From contig JADKDM010000011.1 in the NCBI GenBank assembly GCA_016714565.1, positions 1-64,000 on the forward strand: DNA of 64,000 bases. The letters run 5' to 3'. A model generated the notes under the pieces. That model worked only from the letters and a program-made list of their open reading frames with translations, made no database searches and was not told the origin of the DNA. Every line of letters starts with the position of its first letter. Position 1 is the stretch's first letter. The position numbers and the translations under genes are program-made. Positions 16,712 through 24,681 of this stretch are shown one piece after another. This DNA is from Candidatus Villigracilis propinquus. Its GTDB lineage: Bacteria; Chloroflexota; Anaerolineae; Anaerolineales; Villigracilaceae.

Positions 16712-17179
16712 TTATTGCAGTTCCAAGGCTTTTCCGGAAGATAGGCTGAGTAGGGGGATTTTTTGTATTTGTTTTGAACTATTTGCCAAATATTCAAAAT
16801 TGATCTGTTCCAGTTCTTCTGACATAATTTTTTGCAGCTTTTCCCACTGTGTGCAGATTGGGCAATCCATGCCCAGGGGACAGGTACTCTCGTTATGACT
16901 ACAATCAGAAACGAACAGGTGGGTTTCAAAATGCTCTAATAGTTGCCGTAAATTTATTTCGCGGGCGGGTCGGGCAAGTATCATTCCACCATCCCGGCCG
17001 GGGTAGGTTTGAATAAAGGAGCCGCGAGCCAAATTTGCAACCACTCGTTGAGCAAAGGAATGGGGAATTACCATTTCTTGCTGAATTTCTGTTGTTGATG
17101 CGCGAACTCCTATCTCGCGTTTTGCAAGAGATAGGAGCATTCGAATTGCATAATCAGTTTGGCGGTTGACTCGGAACAT
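16712..17179 (-). CDS. Rrf2-family regulator with a cysteine cluster, next to cyd
   Basis: A 155-residue winged-helix repressor of the Rrf2 (IscR/NsrR/RsrR) family. The DNA-binding part begins with MFRVNRQTDYAIRMLLSLA and contains QEMVIPHSFAQRVVANL as recognition region. Four cysteines near residues 92-111 (SDC, STCPLGMDCPIC) can hold an iron-sulfur cluster sensing oxygen, nitric oxide or redox state. Its position directly upstream of cydA and its own GTTAT array suggest that it controls the bd oxidase and itself. It resembles the second Rrf2 gene at 25950. Confidence 0.88.
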   Translation of the reverse strand: MFRVNRQTDYAIRMLLSLAKREIGVRASTTEIQQEMVIPHSFAQRVVANLARGSFIQTYPGRDGGMILARPAREINLRQLLEHFETHLFVSDCSHNESTCPLGMDCPICTQWEKLQKIMSEELEQINFEYLANSSKQIQKIPLLSLSSGKALELQ

Positions 17180-17184
17180 GGTTT

Positions 17185-17226
17185 GTTATGTTTTGTTATA
17201 TTACGTTATATATAACTATTTATAAC
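17185..17226 (-). promoter_or_regulatory. Phased GTTAT array in front of the Rrf2 gene
   Basis: GTTAT(A/G) hexamers at 17185, 17195 and 17205 are followed by inverted TATAAC at 17211 and 17221. Same-orientation copies are spaced exactly 10 bp apart, and the two groups meet in the dyad GTTATATATAAC. The array lies 6-47 bp upstream of the rrf2 start and is a good candidate for an autoregulatory operator. Confidence 0.5.
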
Positions 17227-17315
17227 AAATTCAGTAGGCTATGACAATGGAAAAAAGTAATAATTATTTATGACAAATGAGATGAAATCTAAAATCATTT
17301 ACAAAATAAGTAAAC

Positions 17316-17353
17316 AAAAAAACAGAGGCAGAAATTTCTGCCTCTGTTTTTTT
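17316..17353 (-). terminator. Bidirectional terminator after the sqr unit
   Basis: A perfect 38-bp palindrome with arm AAAAAAACAGAGGCAGAAA gives T-runs on both strands. It lies 18 bp beyond the 42-codon gene. Confidence 0.85.
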
Positions 17354-17370
17354 AAGTTAGAAATCCAGAC

Positions 17371-17499
17371 TTATGAACGCTTGCTTTGATATACCGCTGC
17401 CAGAATCTTCAGGTTCAGTACAACGAACCGCCAGAGTTGATAGAGTTTGAAGTTCATCCAGAATTTTTCAGCTTTTGAGAATTCCTGTTGGTTTTGCAT
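17371..17499 (-). CDS. Small basic amphipathic protein after sqr, 42 residues
   Basis: A 42-codon frame starts at 17499 and ends at 17371. GGAG lies 7 nt before the ATG and overlaps the stop region of sqr, so the two are probably cotranslated. The protein is rich in aromatic and basic residues (EKFWMNFKLYQLWRFVVLNLKI), looks like one amphipathic or membrane-surface helix, and has no clear export signal. It could be a membrane-anchoring partner of the flavoprotein. No known family recognised. Confidence 0.6.
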   Translation of the reverse strand: MQNQQEFSKAEKFWMNFKLYQLWRFVVLNLKILAAVYQSKRS

Positions 17500-17509
17500 G
17501 TCGTTTCTC

Positions 17510-18949
17510 CTATTCGGGGATGATGGTCCAGCCGGGGAGGGCTTTGAATTTCCAGATGAAGGTGTGGTGGAGCATGAACTTCATCCATGCGCCGCTGACG
17601 CCCATTTCGAGGTGGGAGGTGAACAGGTCACGCCCGAATTCGTTTTGGTACTTTTTGCGGTCAGGCACCACGGGACGCATGACGATGGTGACGGCGTTGC
17701 CATCCCAAAGTGAGTCTCCCATGCTGGCGATGCAGGCGGCGACCATTTCGGTCATCGGTTCGCTGTGGGTCATTTCACCTTTTTCAATGAGGTCGGCGAT
17801 GTTGAGGGCAACCACGCGTCCGATCATGCCGCTGACCATTCCGGTGCGCGGGGGAGCGGGGGCAATTGCCAGGTTGTTCTTGTTGGTGAATGGCTTGGAG
17901 ATGGGGCCGGGAGGTGCGAAGGCAATGCCTGCGGCGAACATGTTCTTGTAAGTGGGATTCTGATATCGGGAAGGCCATGCGTCAGGTGTTTGAGCAAGCT
18001 CGGGGTAGGGAAGACCGTATTTCCCATCCACCAGAACGAAGCCGGCAGGGTTGGTCACTTTGGAGGTGATGTCCTCGCCGTTCTTGGCAATGAACTTGAA
18101 GGGCTGACCTTTGAATTGCGGGATGAGCATGGAGAAGTCGAAGTCGGTTGTGCCTTCTTCGCCTTCGTAATTCTGCCAGTGGATCTTGCCTTCTTCAATT
18201 TTGGTGACGCCGGTTTGCACCTGATAGCGGATGCCGTGATCGTTGAAGACGGAGGTGAGGAATTCCTCGCTCTTCATCACGTGGCCGTTGCGTTTGATCT
18301 GCACGCCGTTGACGCCGAAATCGCCCATGGCGGGTTCGTTGGAAAGCCAGAGGATATCGGCCTTGTCGCGCAGGCCTTTTTTGACGAGGTCCTTGTGAAC
18401 ATTGACGATGTATTCAAATGCCGCACCCTGACAGGTGGCGCCGGGGTGGCCTGTGCCAATGACGATCTTTACGTTCTCGCCTTTTTTCATGCGTTCACAA
18501 AGAGAGAGATAGGTATCGCGCGCTTTGAGGGCATGGGGCAGGGAGCAGATGGAATGGGTGAAACCGTTCTCGGGTCCGAGGCCGGGCGTGCCAGCAAAGT
18601 TGAGCAGGGGGCCGGGGGCAACCACGAGATAGTCGTAATCGAGGCGGACTTCCTTGCTTGTGCCTACTTCCTCACCGAGCACGTATTGATCACCTTCGTC
18701 GGGGTGGATTTCCTTGGCGGCGGCATGAACAAACTTGACATTCATTTTGTCGTATACGGGTTTGAGTTTGAAGATTGTCTTTTCGGGTTTCATGTGACCC
18801 ACGCCGACCCACACCCACGAGGGGACGTAGCCGAACACGTCACGATTGCTGATGACTGTGATGTCGTGCTTTTTCCCAAGACGACTTCCCAGATACAACG
18901 CTGCGGTGTGTCCTGCAAAACCTGCCCCTATCACTACAACTTTTGCCAT
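17510..18949 (-). CDS. Sulfide:quinone oxidoreductase-like FAD flavoprotein
   Basis: A 479-residue two-dinucleotide-binding-domain flavoprotein. The FAD motif VVVIGAGFAGHTAALYLG is at residues 4-21. The catalytic-type cysteine lies in GATCQGAAFEY (Cys173), as in sulfide:quinone oxidoreductases, and the FAD tail shows MFAAGIAFAPPGPISKP. A second cysteine expected in the C-terminal half is not clearly placed; ACIASMGD near residue 420 is one candidate. It would oxidise sulfide or a related thiol and feed the quinone pool used by the neighbouring oxidases. The C-terminal amphipathic helices fit membrane association. It could instead be a related type II NADH dehydrogenase-like enzyme. Confidence 0.8.
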   Translation of the reverse strand: MAKVVVIGAGFAGHTAALYLGSRLGKKHDITVISNRDVFGYVPSWVWVGVGHMKPEKTIFKLKPVYDKMNVKFVHAAAKEIHPDEGDQYVLGEEVGTSKEVRLDYDYLVVAPGPLLNFAGTPGLGPENGFTHSICSLPHALKARDTYLSLCERMKKGENVKIVIGTGHPGATCQGAAFEYIVNVHKDLVKKGLRDKADILWLSNEPAMGDFGVNGVQIKRNGHVMKSEEFLTSVFNDHGIRYQVQTGVTKIEEGKIHWQNYEGEEGTTDFDFSMLIPQFKGQPFKFIAKNGEDITSKVTNPAGFVLVDGKYGLPYPELAQTPDAWPSRYQNPTYKNMFAAGIAFAPPGPISKPFTNKNNLAIAPAPPRTGMVSGMIGRVVALNIADLIEKGEMTHSEPMTEMVAACIASMGDSLWDGNAVTIVMRPVVPDRKKYQNEFGRDLFTSHLEMGVSGAWMKFMLHHTFIWKFKALPGWTIIPE

Positions 18950-18972
18950 GTTTTTCTCTCCTTTTGGGAATT

Positions 18973-19015
18973 AAAAAATCAGAACAGAGGACGACACACG
19001 TCGTCCTCTGTTCTG
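18973..19015 (-). terminator. Strong terminator in the sqr leader
   Basis: A perfect 16-bp stem (arm CAGAACAGAGGACGAC, loop ACAC) is followed on the minus strand by A then six T residues. It ends 24 bp before the sqr start codon, leaving no room for a separate promoter in between, so it acts as an attenuator or as the end of an upstream transcript. Confidence 0.75.
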
Positions 19016-19110
19016 TTGGTTGATGAGCTGAATCGTGCAAGTGCGAATAGACATGTCCCTGCTTTGCAGAGAGATGGCCGATTTGCCTTGAAGGTTTGCC
19101 AGCGAGTCAT
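18979..19110 (-). CDS. Putative leader peptide overlapping the sqr terminator, 43 residues
   Basis: A 43-codon frame starts with ATG at 19110, with GGAG 9 nt upstream. Its last codons run through the whole terminator hairpin, and its TGA is the first base triplet after the stem. It has three cysteines (positions 15, 20 and 39) and a short hydrophobic stretch CLFALARF. Ribosomes translating it would melt the terminator and allow read-through into sqr, a classical attenuation arrangement. The frame might also be accidental; no family is recognised. Confidence 0.35.
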   Translation of the reverse strand: MTRWQTFKANRPSLCKAGTCLFALARFSSSTNRTEDDVCRPLF

Positions 19111-19261
19111 GGTGAATTACTCCATTCATCCAAAAGTGATGTGGAATTCACGACGCCATCGTCTGGTAAAGTGATGGTCGTCTCTCGATATTTGGCTGTC
19201 AGCTCATATTAAATTAGGTTTTGTTTGCAAAACTATTATATCCGTACATTTGGTGTTTCGA

Positions 19262-19306
19262 ACACAGACCGTAGACCATAGACGGTCGACCGCGGGTCTA
19301 CGGTCA
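19262..19306. repeat. Heptad palindrome before the sqr leader
   Basis: Arms GACCGTAGACC / GGTCTACGGTC flank AGAC-type heptads. It lies just after the lipoprotein stop. Confidence 0.65.
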
Positions 19307-19313
19307 AAGATCG

Positions 19314-19736
19314 CTATTTCGGGTTCGGGTACGCTGTTTCTTTGCCGGGTGTTTCAAGTCCATCAATGGTGCGGGTGCCATAGAGTTGCCCGTCTACGGT
19401 GATGGTGTATTCTCCCACGCCGGAGACTGTCTGATCTGTTCCAGCAAGGCTGTTCCAGGTGAAGATCAATTTATTGCCTTCGAGAGTGCCTGTGCCTTCT
19501 TGAATGCCACCGGAGATCAGCCATTGAAATTTATATTCATTGGGTTGAGAGCCTTCAGTGATGGTGAGTGTACCGCCATATTCTTCACCAGTCGGGTCAG
19601 TGGCGTTGACGGCGTATGAGCCGACGATGTTTGGCAGGCTGTCGGTTGAGGCGTCCATGCCCAGTTCGGCGGGGTCGCCACGGCAAGCTGTGAGGCTGAT
19701 GGCTAATAATAAAAACAGGATGCTAATTCGTTTCAT
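19314..19736 (-). CDS. Small lipoprotein, 140 residues
   Basis: The protein has a lipoprotein signal peptide (MKRISILFLLLAISLTAC) with lipobox LTAC and Cys18 as the lipidated residue. The remainder is a compact beta-rich domain (SYAVNATDPTGEEYGGTLTITEG ... GTGTLEGNKLIFTWNS ... GEYTITVDGQLYGTRTI) that resembles small antiparallel barrel domains binding hydrophobic ligands, but I do not recognise a named family. It follows the cytochrome fusion gene and may be an outer-surface accessory of that complex. Confidence 0.75.
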   Translation of the reverse strand: MKRISILFLLLAISLTACRGDPAELGMDASTDSLPNIVGSYAVNATDPTGEEYGGTLTITEGSQPNEYKFQWLISGGIQEGTGTLEGNKLIFTWNSLAGTDQTVSGVGEYTITVDGQLYGTRTIDGLETPGKETAYPNPK

Positions 19737-19750
19737 GTTTCCTCTTTTTT

Positions 19751-19790
19751 AGACGATGGACGTTAGACCACGGTCAATCGTCCATCGTCT
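19751..19790. repeat. Heptad palindrome after the cytochrome fusion gene
   Basis: Perfect 12-bp arms AGACGATGGACG / CGTCCATCGTCT with a 16-nt loop, made of AGAC/GGAC heptads. It lies between the cytochrome fusion stop and the lipoprotein start and includes no clear T-run. Confidence 0.65.
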
Positions 19791-19795
19791 AATTT

Positions 19796-22132
19796 TTATT
19801 CTTCTTCCATTGTCATCAGGAACGCGACCAGGTCGTTGATCTGTTCTTCGGTGAGGATGGTTCCAAAGTTTTGGATCATCTGTCCTTCGGGGTAGCCAGA
19901 GACAACGAAGGCGTTGGGGTCAACAATGGATTGGCGTAAATACTCTTCGGCTGTCATACCGGGGATGCGTTCACTCGCGCGGTCTGCGATCCCGTAAAAG
20001 GATGGCCCGATGATCTTCTCGTTTTCTTCAAGCGAGTGACAAATGCGGCAGCCCGCGTTCACGCCGGAAGCGGTTTCATAATAAAGCTGTTCACCGGCTT
20101 TCGGGTCGGGGATGTGCATATCCCTGAAGTTGATCGTCAACGATTGGCGCGGCTCAAGGTTGACCGTATTGTCGAACAGGATCTGTTCGATGCTTTCGTC
20201 GGGCCTGTCGTACATTTTGATGGTGATGTGATGTTTTCCAACAGGCAGTTTGATCTGCTCAAAGATGCGCGAGCCCTGATTGATATGGTTATCCGTAGCC
20301 GTGTATGTTTCGTCGAAGACAAGTTCGTGATCCACTTCCAGCGTAAGACGAATCGGATGTTCAAGATCAGGCTCAGGCGCGGCAGGAGACGTCACATCGT
20401 GCATGGGATACCCGCTGTGGTGAGTCATCTGGATCGCCAGTATGGCCGAATCCGCATTGAAGAATTGAATCGGCCTGTCACTAAACCAAATTTGGAACGC
20501 GGTGACAACGGCCATCACGCCAAGCAGGGGGATGATAAACCGAAGATGCGATTTGTTCGGCGTGAATGTGAACGTATTCGCTTCGGACTTAATCTGTGAG
20601 TTGATTGCCTTGCCAAAATCAGTGGGCGCAACCCAGGCAGTGTGAACCAGCGGAATAAAGTTCTGCTTAAGTTTGGGCAGCCGCTCGCCAGAGACACGGT
20701 CATTGAGCCATGTGTTGCCTTCGCGGTTGGCGCAATCTTCCGGCGGACAGCCGATGAACTGCACATCGCCTGCACCAGCTTCAAGAGCTTGCGCCGCAAG
20801 GTTGGGACTTGCCATTGCGATACAAGTGAGGGGAACGATGTAGGTGTTCGGGTCTTCAAAGTGTTTTCCAACGCCGTGCATGGCATGGCGTTCGCAGGTG
20901 AAAACGACTTTGACATCTTTCTTTTCAGCAACTTCGCTGAGGGTTGTCTTCCAAAGCGGGTTGAGCGGAATATCGCCGAAGGTCAGCGCGTTGTCGGGGC
21001 AGCTTCCGATACAAACGCCGCAGGAAACGCAAAGATTTGGGTCGATCTCCGCCTGGAATTTGGGACGCGCGCCATCGGTGCGCGGAATCATTTTGATGGC
21101 AAGATAGGGACAATCACGTTCGCAAAGGGTGCAGCCGTCACAATTGGCCAGATCCACTTTGATGGGTTCAAGTTTTTTTGCGCGGGGCATGATCCACGGC
21201 AGGGCAGTGATGAGACCGAGGACGAAGAGCAGCACGCTCCAGAAGAGCGCCTGCGGCCCGCGCAGGAAGGTGGGTAGATAGAATAAATAGAATAAGTCAA
21301 TGGGGGCTTGCTCGGGGAGTTGCGTGGCGCTGAGCGGCGGCAACATGCCGAGAGGGAAAAGCGCTGCGGAAAGCAGGAGCACGAAAACGGAGATGACCAT
21401 CCAATATTTGGGTGGCAGCCATTTTGCGCGGCTCATGCGTTTGAGGTGCAGCCAGAGGAAGTAGCCGACAAGTGCAGAGAGGCCTAGGTGCAGCACGATG
21501 ACGATCATCATGAAGACCCAGCCTGTGCCCGCCGCATCGCCGACGATGAAGTCTACGATGAAGGCTTGTCCGCCTTTGAAATTGCCAAGAACCTTGAAAA
21601 GGCTTTGGTTCAATATTTGTGCGCGGTCATCCCAGATCAGCCAGTAGCCTGTGATGCCAATGGCCCAGACGACCACTGCCATGCCAACACCGGTAACCCA
21701 TGCCAGCCAGCGCGGCCCGCGGAAGCGATCCTGAAAGAAGGTGCGCCATCCATGCAGGAGGCCGAAGATGACAGCCGCATCGGATGCGTAGCGGTGCATG
21801 GCGCGGATGACGCGCCCGATGAAGTTGGATTCAATATCGGAGACTGCCTGATAAGAGAAGGTGAAACCGAACGGATAGAACATGGTCAGGTAGACACCCG
21901 TCAACAGGATGACGATCAACAGGAAGATGGTGATCGTGCCGGTGTGGTAGAGCGGATTAAAGCGCGGGTCGTTGATCAGCCAGTTGATGGGGGCTTCAAG
22001 GCGCAGGGAAATGCCCTCGAAGAAATTGATCAGGCGTCGGCTTGGGGAATTGAGGCGCGTGTTCCAATCCACACTGGGGTTGCGTTCGGAGAGGGAATCA
22101 GACAGTTGTTTTTTTTCGGGGGTTGATGTCAT
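19796..22132 (-). CDS. Cytochrome b / 2x[4Fe-4S] / FlpD-like / cytochrome c fusion protein
   Basis: A 778-residue redox fusion. Residues 30-315 are a cytochrome b domain with two haem-ligating pairs spaced as in bc1 (H113/H127 and H215/H229). A ferredoxin domain with two CxxCxxCxxxCP motifs spans about 331-379. An MvhD/FlpD-like domain (about 405-485) has cysteines in FTC, LTC and GCPPEDCANREG. After another membrane helix (about 531-550) comes a polar domain and a C-terminal cytochrome c with CRICH (Cys695-His699). It probably passes electrons between a quinol site and periplasmic or cytoplasmic partners. The gene stands between the ba3 oxidase and sqr, so it may be the quinol:cytochrome link for the oxidase. 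I know no standard enzyme with this domain order. Confidence 0.85.
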   Translation of the reverse strand: MTSTPEKKQLSDSLSERNPSVDWNTRLNSPSRRLINFFEGISLRLEAPINWLINDPRFNPLYHTGTITIFLLIVILLTGVYLTMFYPFGFTFSYQAVSDIESNFIGRVIRAMHRYASDAAVIFGLLHGWRTFFQDRFRGPRWLAWVTGVGMAVVVWAIGITGYWLIWDDRAQILNQSLFKVLGNFKGGQAFIVDFIVGDAAGTGWVFMMIVIVLHLGLSALVGYFLWLHLKRMSRAKWLPPKYWMVISVFVLLLSAALFPLGMLPPLSATQLPEQAPIDLFYLFYLPTFLRGPQALFWSVLLFVLGLITALPWIMPRAKKLEPIKVDLANCDGCTLCERDCPYLAIKMIPRTDGARPKFQAEIDPNLCVSCGVCIGSCPDNALTFGDIPLNPLWKTTLSEVAEKKDVKVVFTCERHAMHGVGKHFEDPNTYIVPLTCIAMASPNLAAQALEAGAGDVQFIGCPPEDCANREGNTWLNDRVSGERLPKLKQNFIPLVHTAWVAPTDFGKAINSQIKSEANTFTFTPNKSHLRFIIPLLGVMAVVTAFQIWFSDRPIQFFNADSAILAIQMTHHSGYPMHDVTSPAAPEPDLEHPIRLTLEVDHELVFDETYTATDNHINQGSRIFEQIKLPVGKHHITIKMYDRPDESIEQILFDNTVNLEPRQSLTINFRDMHIPDPKAGEQLYYETASGVNAGCRICHSLEENEKIIGPSFYGIADRASERIPGMTAEEYLRQSIVDPNAFVVSGYPEGQMIQNFGTILTEEQINDLVAFLMTMEEE

Positions 22133-22226
22133 TTGCTTGGCTTAATGAAGGATACGGGTAATTTCGCGTGAATGATAATGAATAAAAATAAGGGCAAATA
22201 ATAAAGGCAGCGAAATAAAAAAGAAG

Positions 22227-22261
22227 AAGGTGACAGCCACTTTTATAGTGGCTGTCACCTT
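22227..22261 (-). terminator. Terminator of the oxidase operon
   Basis: Arms AAGGTGACAGCCACT / AGTGGCTGTCACCTT with loop TTTAT, followed on the minus strand by TTCTTCTTTTTT. Confidence 0.8.
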
Positions 22262-22269
22262 TGTTGAAA

Positions 22270-23919
22270 TTACCAGACTCGGAAGCCGGGGGAGGTGAGC
22301 GCAATATTGGCGATTTGATCGACAAGCTGCGGCCCATACACAATGATAACCAATGCGAGGGTGCCGTAGATCCAGGGGGCCCAACGGTCAAGCCAGGCGG
22401 GTCCAAGAGCAGGATCCTGCATAGATTCAGCAATGGGTACGGTCACTTCTTCGGTGACGGTTTCCTTGCTCAAGGCGGTCATAAGCATAACGGTGAGGTA
22501 AAGGGCGCCGCTGACGAAGAGGATGGCACCACCCACGCCGACCTGGAAGAGGCGGCTGTTCCATTCAGCAGGAACATAGGGAGCCAAACCAAGCGGTACG
22601 CGGCGGGGGGCGCCGAGCAGGCCGAGAACGTGCATGGAGTTGGAGAAGATGATCATACCAACGAACCAGATCCACGCCTGAGCAACAGCCCACTGCGGTT
22701 TCCACAGTTTCTTACCGGTGAGGTAAGGCAGGAGCCAGTAGGAAATACCCATGAAGCTCAAGGTTACGCCGGTAGCCACGGTGAGGTGGAAGTGGCCGGG
22801 AACGAAGGCTGTGTTGTGCAGAACGAGGTTGACGTTGTAGGAAGCATTCGCCAAACCACCGATACCACCGAAGAAGAACAGGATGCCAGCGAGGAGCTGG
22901 GCGGCCACAGAGGGGTCTTTCCAGTTCAGCTTGCCGATCCAGGCGAGAGCGCCCTTACCGCCATTTTTGCGTCCTGCATGTTCGAGGGAAGCAACCACGG
23001 TGAAAGCGGTCATCATGGAGGGGAAGAATACACCGAAGGTGAGCATGGAATGGAGGAACTTCCAGGCTGGCGGAACGCCGGGGTCCACATACTGGTGATG
23101 GAAACCAAGGGGTGTGGAGAGGACGAGGAAGATCCAGAAGGAAAGGCGGGCGAGTGAATCGCTGAACATCTTGCCGTTGCCAGCCTGTCGAGGAAGCATA
23201 GCATACCAGGAGATGTAGGCAGGCAGCAGCCAGAAATACACAAGCGGGTGACCAGTGAACCAGAAGTAGGTACGAGCCAGTTGCGGGTCCACGTTTTCGA
23301 TCAACCCCAATGACCACGGCAAAAGCATGGTGAGGATTTCAACAGCAATACCCACAGTACAAATTTGCCAGAGGGTTAAGGTGAGGATACTGGCAAACGC
23401 AATGAAGGGAGTGCGTTCGTTGGGGTTTTCCTTGCGCCAGCCGAGATAGGTGGCGAAGAGACCCCAGCCTTCCACCCAGCTACCAACCACAACTAGGGTC
23501 AGGCCTACATAGAAAGCCCAGTTCGCTTTGAGGGGAGGATAGAAGGTGAAGAGCACAGTGGCCTGGTTGAGAAGGATCGGGATCGCAGCCGTAACTACGC
23601 CGACAACCATCACCCAGAAACCGACCTTGTTCAAGGTCATGTTGCGGAGGGGGCGTTTGAGACCGAAGATCACGTTGAAGGTCAGGAAGCCCATGATGAA
23701 GAAGGTCGTCCACACCAGAGCATTCAAAACACCGTGAACAGTGAGACCCTGATAGTAGGACTTGATGAGCGGCTTGATGTAGGGATAAATATCCCAGCCG
23801 GCATGTTCAAAGGCTTGCAGGGGGCCGAACAAACTGCCGACAGCAAGCGCGAGGATAGCCACCAAAAGGTGTGAGCTAATGAATTTCTTTTCGCCAATGG
23901 ATAATTGATATTGTTTCAT
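22270..23919 (-). CDS. ba3-type (B-family) cytochrome c oxidase subunit I
   Basis: The 549-residue catalytic subunit of a haem-copper oxidase. Helices carry the conserved metal ligands: VHGVLNALVW (low-spin haem), the CuB site with cross-linked His-Tyr in FTGHPLVYFWLLP, a His pair in GFHHQYVDPG, and PGHFHLTVATGV plus a later His on the haem helix. The His-Tyr spacing (HPLVY) is that of A/B-family enzymes. Shared synteny with a short CuA subunit and a tiny subunit IIa points to the B-family (Thermus ba3-like). It should be a high-affinity proton-pumping oxidase fed by cytochrome c. Thirteen or more membrane helices are expected. Confidence 0.92.
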   Translation of the reverse strand: MKQYQLSIGEKKFISSHLLVAILALAVGSLFGPLQAFEHAGWDIYPYIKPLIKSYYQGLTVHGVLNALVWTTFFIMGFLTFNVIFGLKRPLRNMTLNKVGFWVMVVGVVTAAIPILLNQATVLFTFYPPLKANWAFYVGLTLVVVGSWVEGWGLFATYLGWRKENPNERTPFIAFASILTLTLWQICTVGIAVEILTMLLPWSLGLIENVDPQLARTYFWFTGHPLVYFWLLPAYISWYAMLPRQAGNGKMFSDSLARLSFWIFLVLSTPLGFHHQYVDPGVPPAWKFLHSMLTFGVFFPSMMTAFTVVASLEHAGRKNGGKGALAWIGKLNWKDPSVAAQLLAGILFFFGGIGGLANASYNVNLVLHNTAFVPGHFHLTVATGVTLSFMGISYWLLPYLTGKKLWKPQWAVAQAWIWFVGMIIFSNSMHVLGLLGAPRRVPLGLAPYVPAEWNSRLFQVGVGGAILFVSGALYLTVMLMTALSKETVTEEVTVPIAESMQDPALGPAWLDRWAPWIYGTLALVIIVYGPQLVDQIANIALTSPGFRVW

Positions 23920-23937
23920 GGTATCTCTCTTTGCAGC

Positions 23938-24438
23938 CTAAGGCGTAACGATGATCGCGCCGTACATGATGCCATGTCCGCTGCCGCAGTATTCGGTACA
24001 AATGTAGTTATATGTGCCAGCCTTGTCGAACTTGATGGTCAACTTGGAAACCTGGCCAGGGATAACCTGGAAATTAGCATTTGTATCCTGGATCTTGAAA
24101 CCGTGCTGTACGTCAGATGAGGTCACATAGAAGGACACGCTGGAGCCGACAGGTACAGAGATTTCCTTGGGGAGATATTCCCAGTTGGGAATTGCATGAG
24201 ACAAAATGTAGGCATCATATTTGCCTGGCTTGATCTCGCGCAAACCGGGGTTCGACCAGGGGCTATTGGGGTCGGTGGCCACGGTTTTGGGATCAACGCG
24301 CTGCTCAGGAGCGGGAAGTTGAATTCCCATACCAAAAGCTGCAACACTGACGGCGGTTGCGAACAAAACGAGCAATACCGCGCTGAAGATCATCCAGTTG
24401 CGCTCGTAGGGATCGATGTGCATTTTTTCAGTGCTCAT
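23938..24438 (-). CDS. Cytochrome c oxidase subunit II, CuA-containing
   Basis: A 166-residue subunit II with one N-terminal transmembrane helix (WMIFSAVLLVLFATAVSVAAF) and a periplasmic cupredoxin domain. The binuclear CuA ligands are visible: the His in VQHGFKIQ and the CTEYCGSGHGIM loop. The short length and single membrane span match the ba3 branch. AGGAGG lies 6 nt upstream of the start, which overlaps the previous stop (ATGA). Confidence 0.93.
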   Translation of the reverse strand: MSTEKMHIDPYERNWMIFSAVLLVLFATAVSVAAFGMGIQLPAPEQRVDPKTVATDPNSPWSNPGLREIKPGKYDAYILSHAIPNWEYLPKEISVPVGSSVSFYVTSSDVQHGFKIQDTNANFQVIPGQVSKLTIKFDKAGTYNYICTEYCGSGHGIMYGAIIVTP

Positions 24439-24572
24439 AGTGTGCCTCCTCTGCCGACAAGGATCATATAGATCGTTGCCCAGATTGCGATGAGTGTGAC
24501 AACAAAGATCGCCAGTACTGCGATCGTGCCAGTGGGGCGAAACTCATCATCGTCTTTATCTTTTTTCGCCAT
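24435..24572 (-). CDS. Cytochrome c oxidase subunit IIa, 45 residues
   Basis: A 45-codon frame, MAKKDKDDDEFRPTG followed by a single membrane helix (TIAVLAIFVVTLIAIWATIYMILV) and a short tail. Its position immediately before subunit II (ATGA overlap) and its size match the one-helix subunit IIa of the ba3 oxidases. A ribosome binding site (GAGGAG, about 8 nt upstream) supports it. Its role is structural support of subunit I, by analogy. Confidence 0.8.
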   Translation of the reverse strand: MAKKDKDDDEFRPTGTIAVLAIFVVTLIAIWATIYMILVGRGGTL

Positions 24573-24681
24573 GTTTCATTCTCCTCTTAAAAATGATGGA
24601 TGTGGATGTGCCGCTTCGCGCGGCCCTGCCAGTTGCAGGTGGGGGAAATGTAAATTCGTTACGCTGTTACAGTTCCACCTC

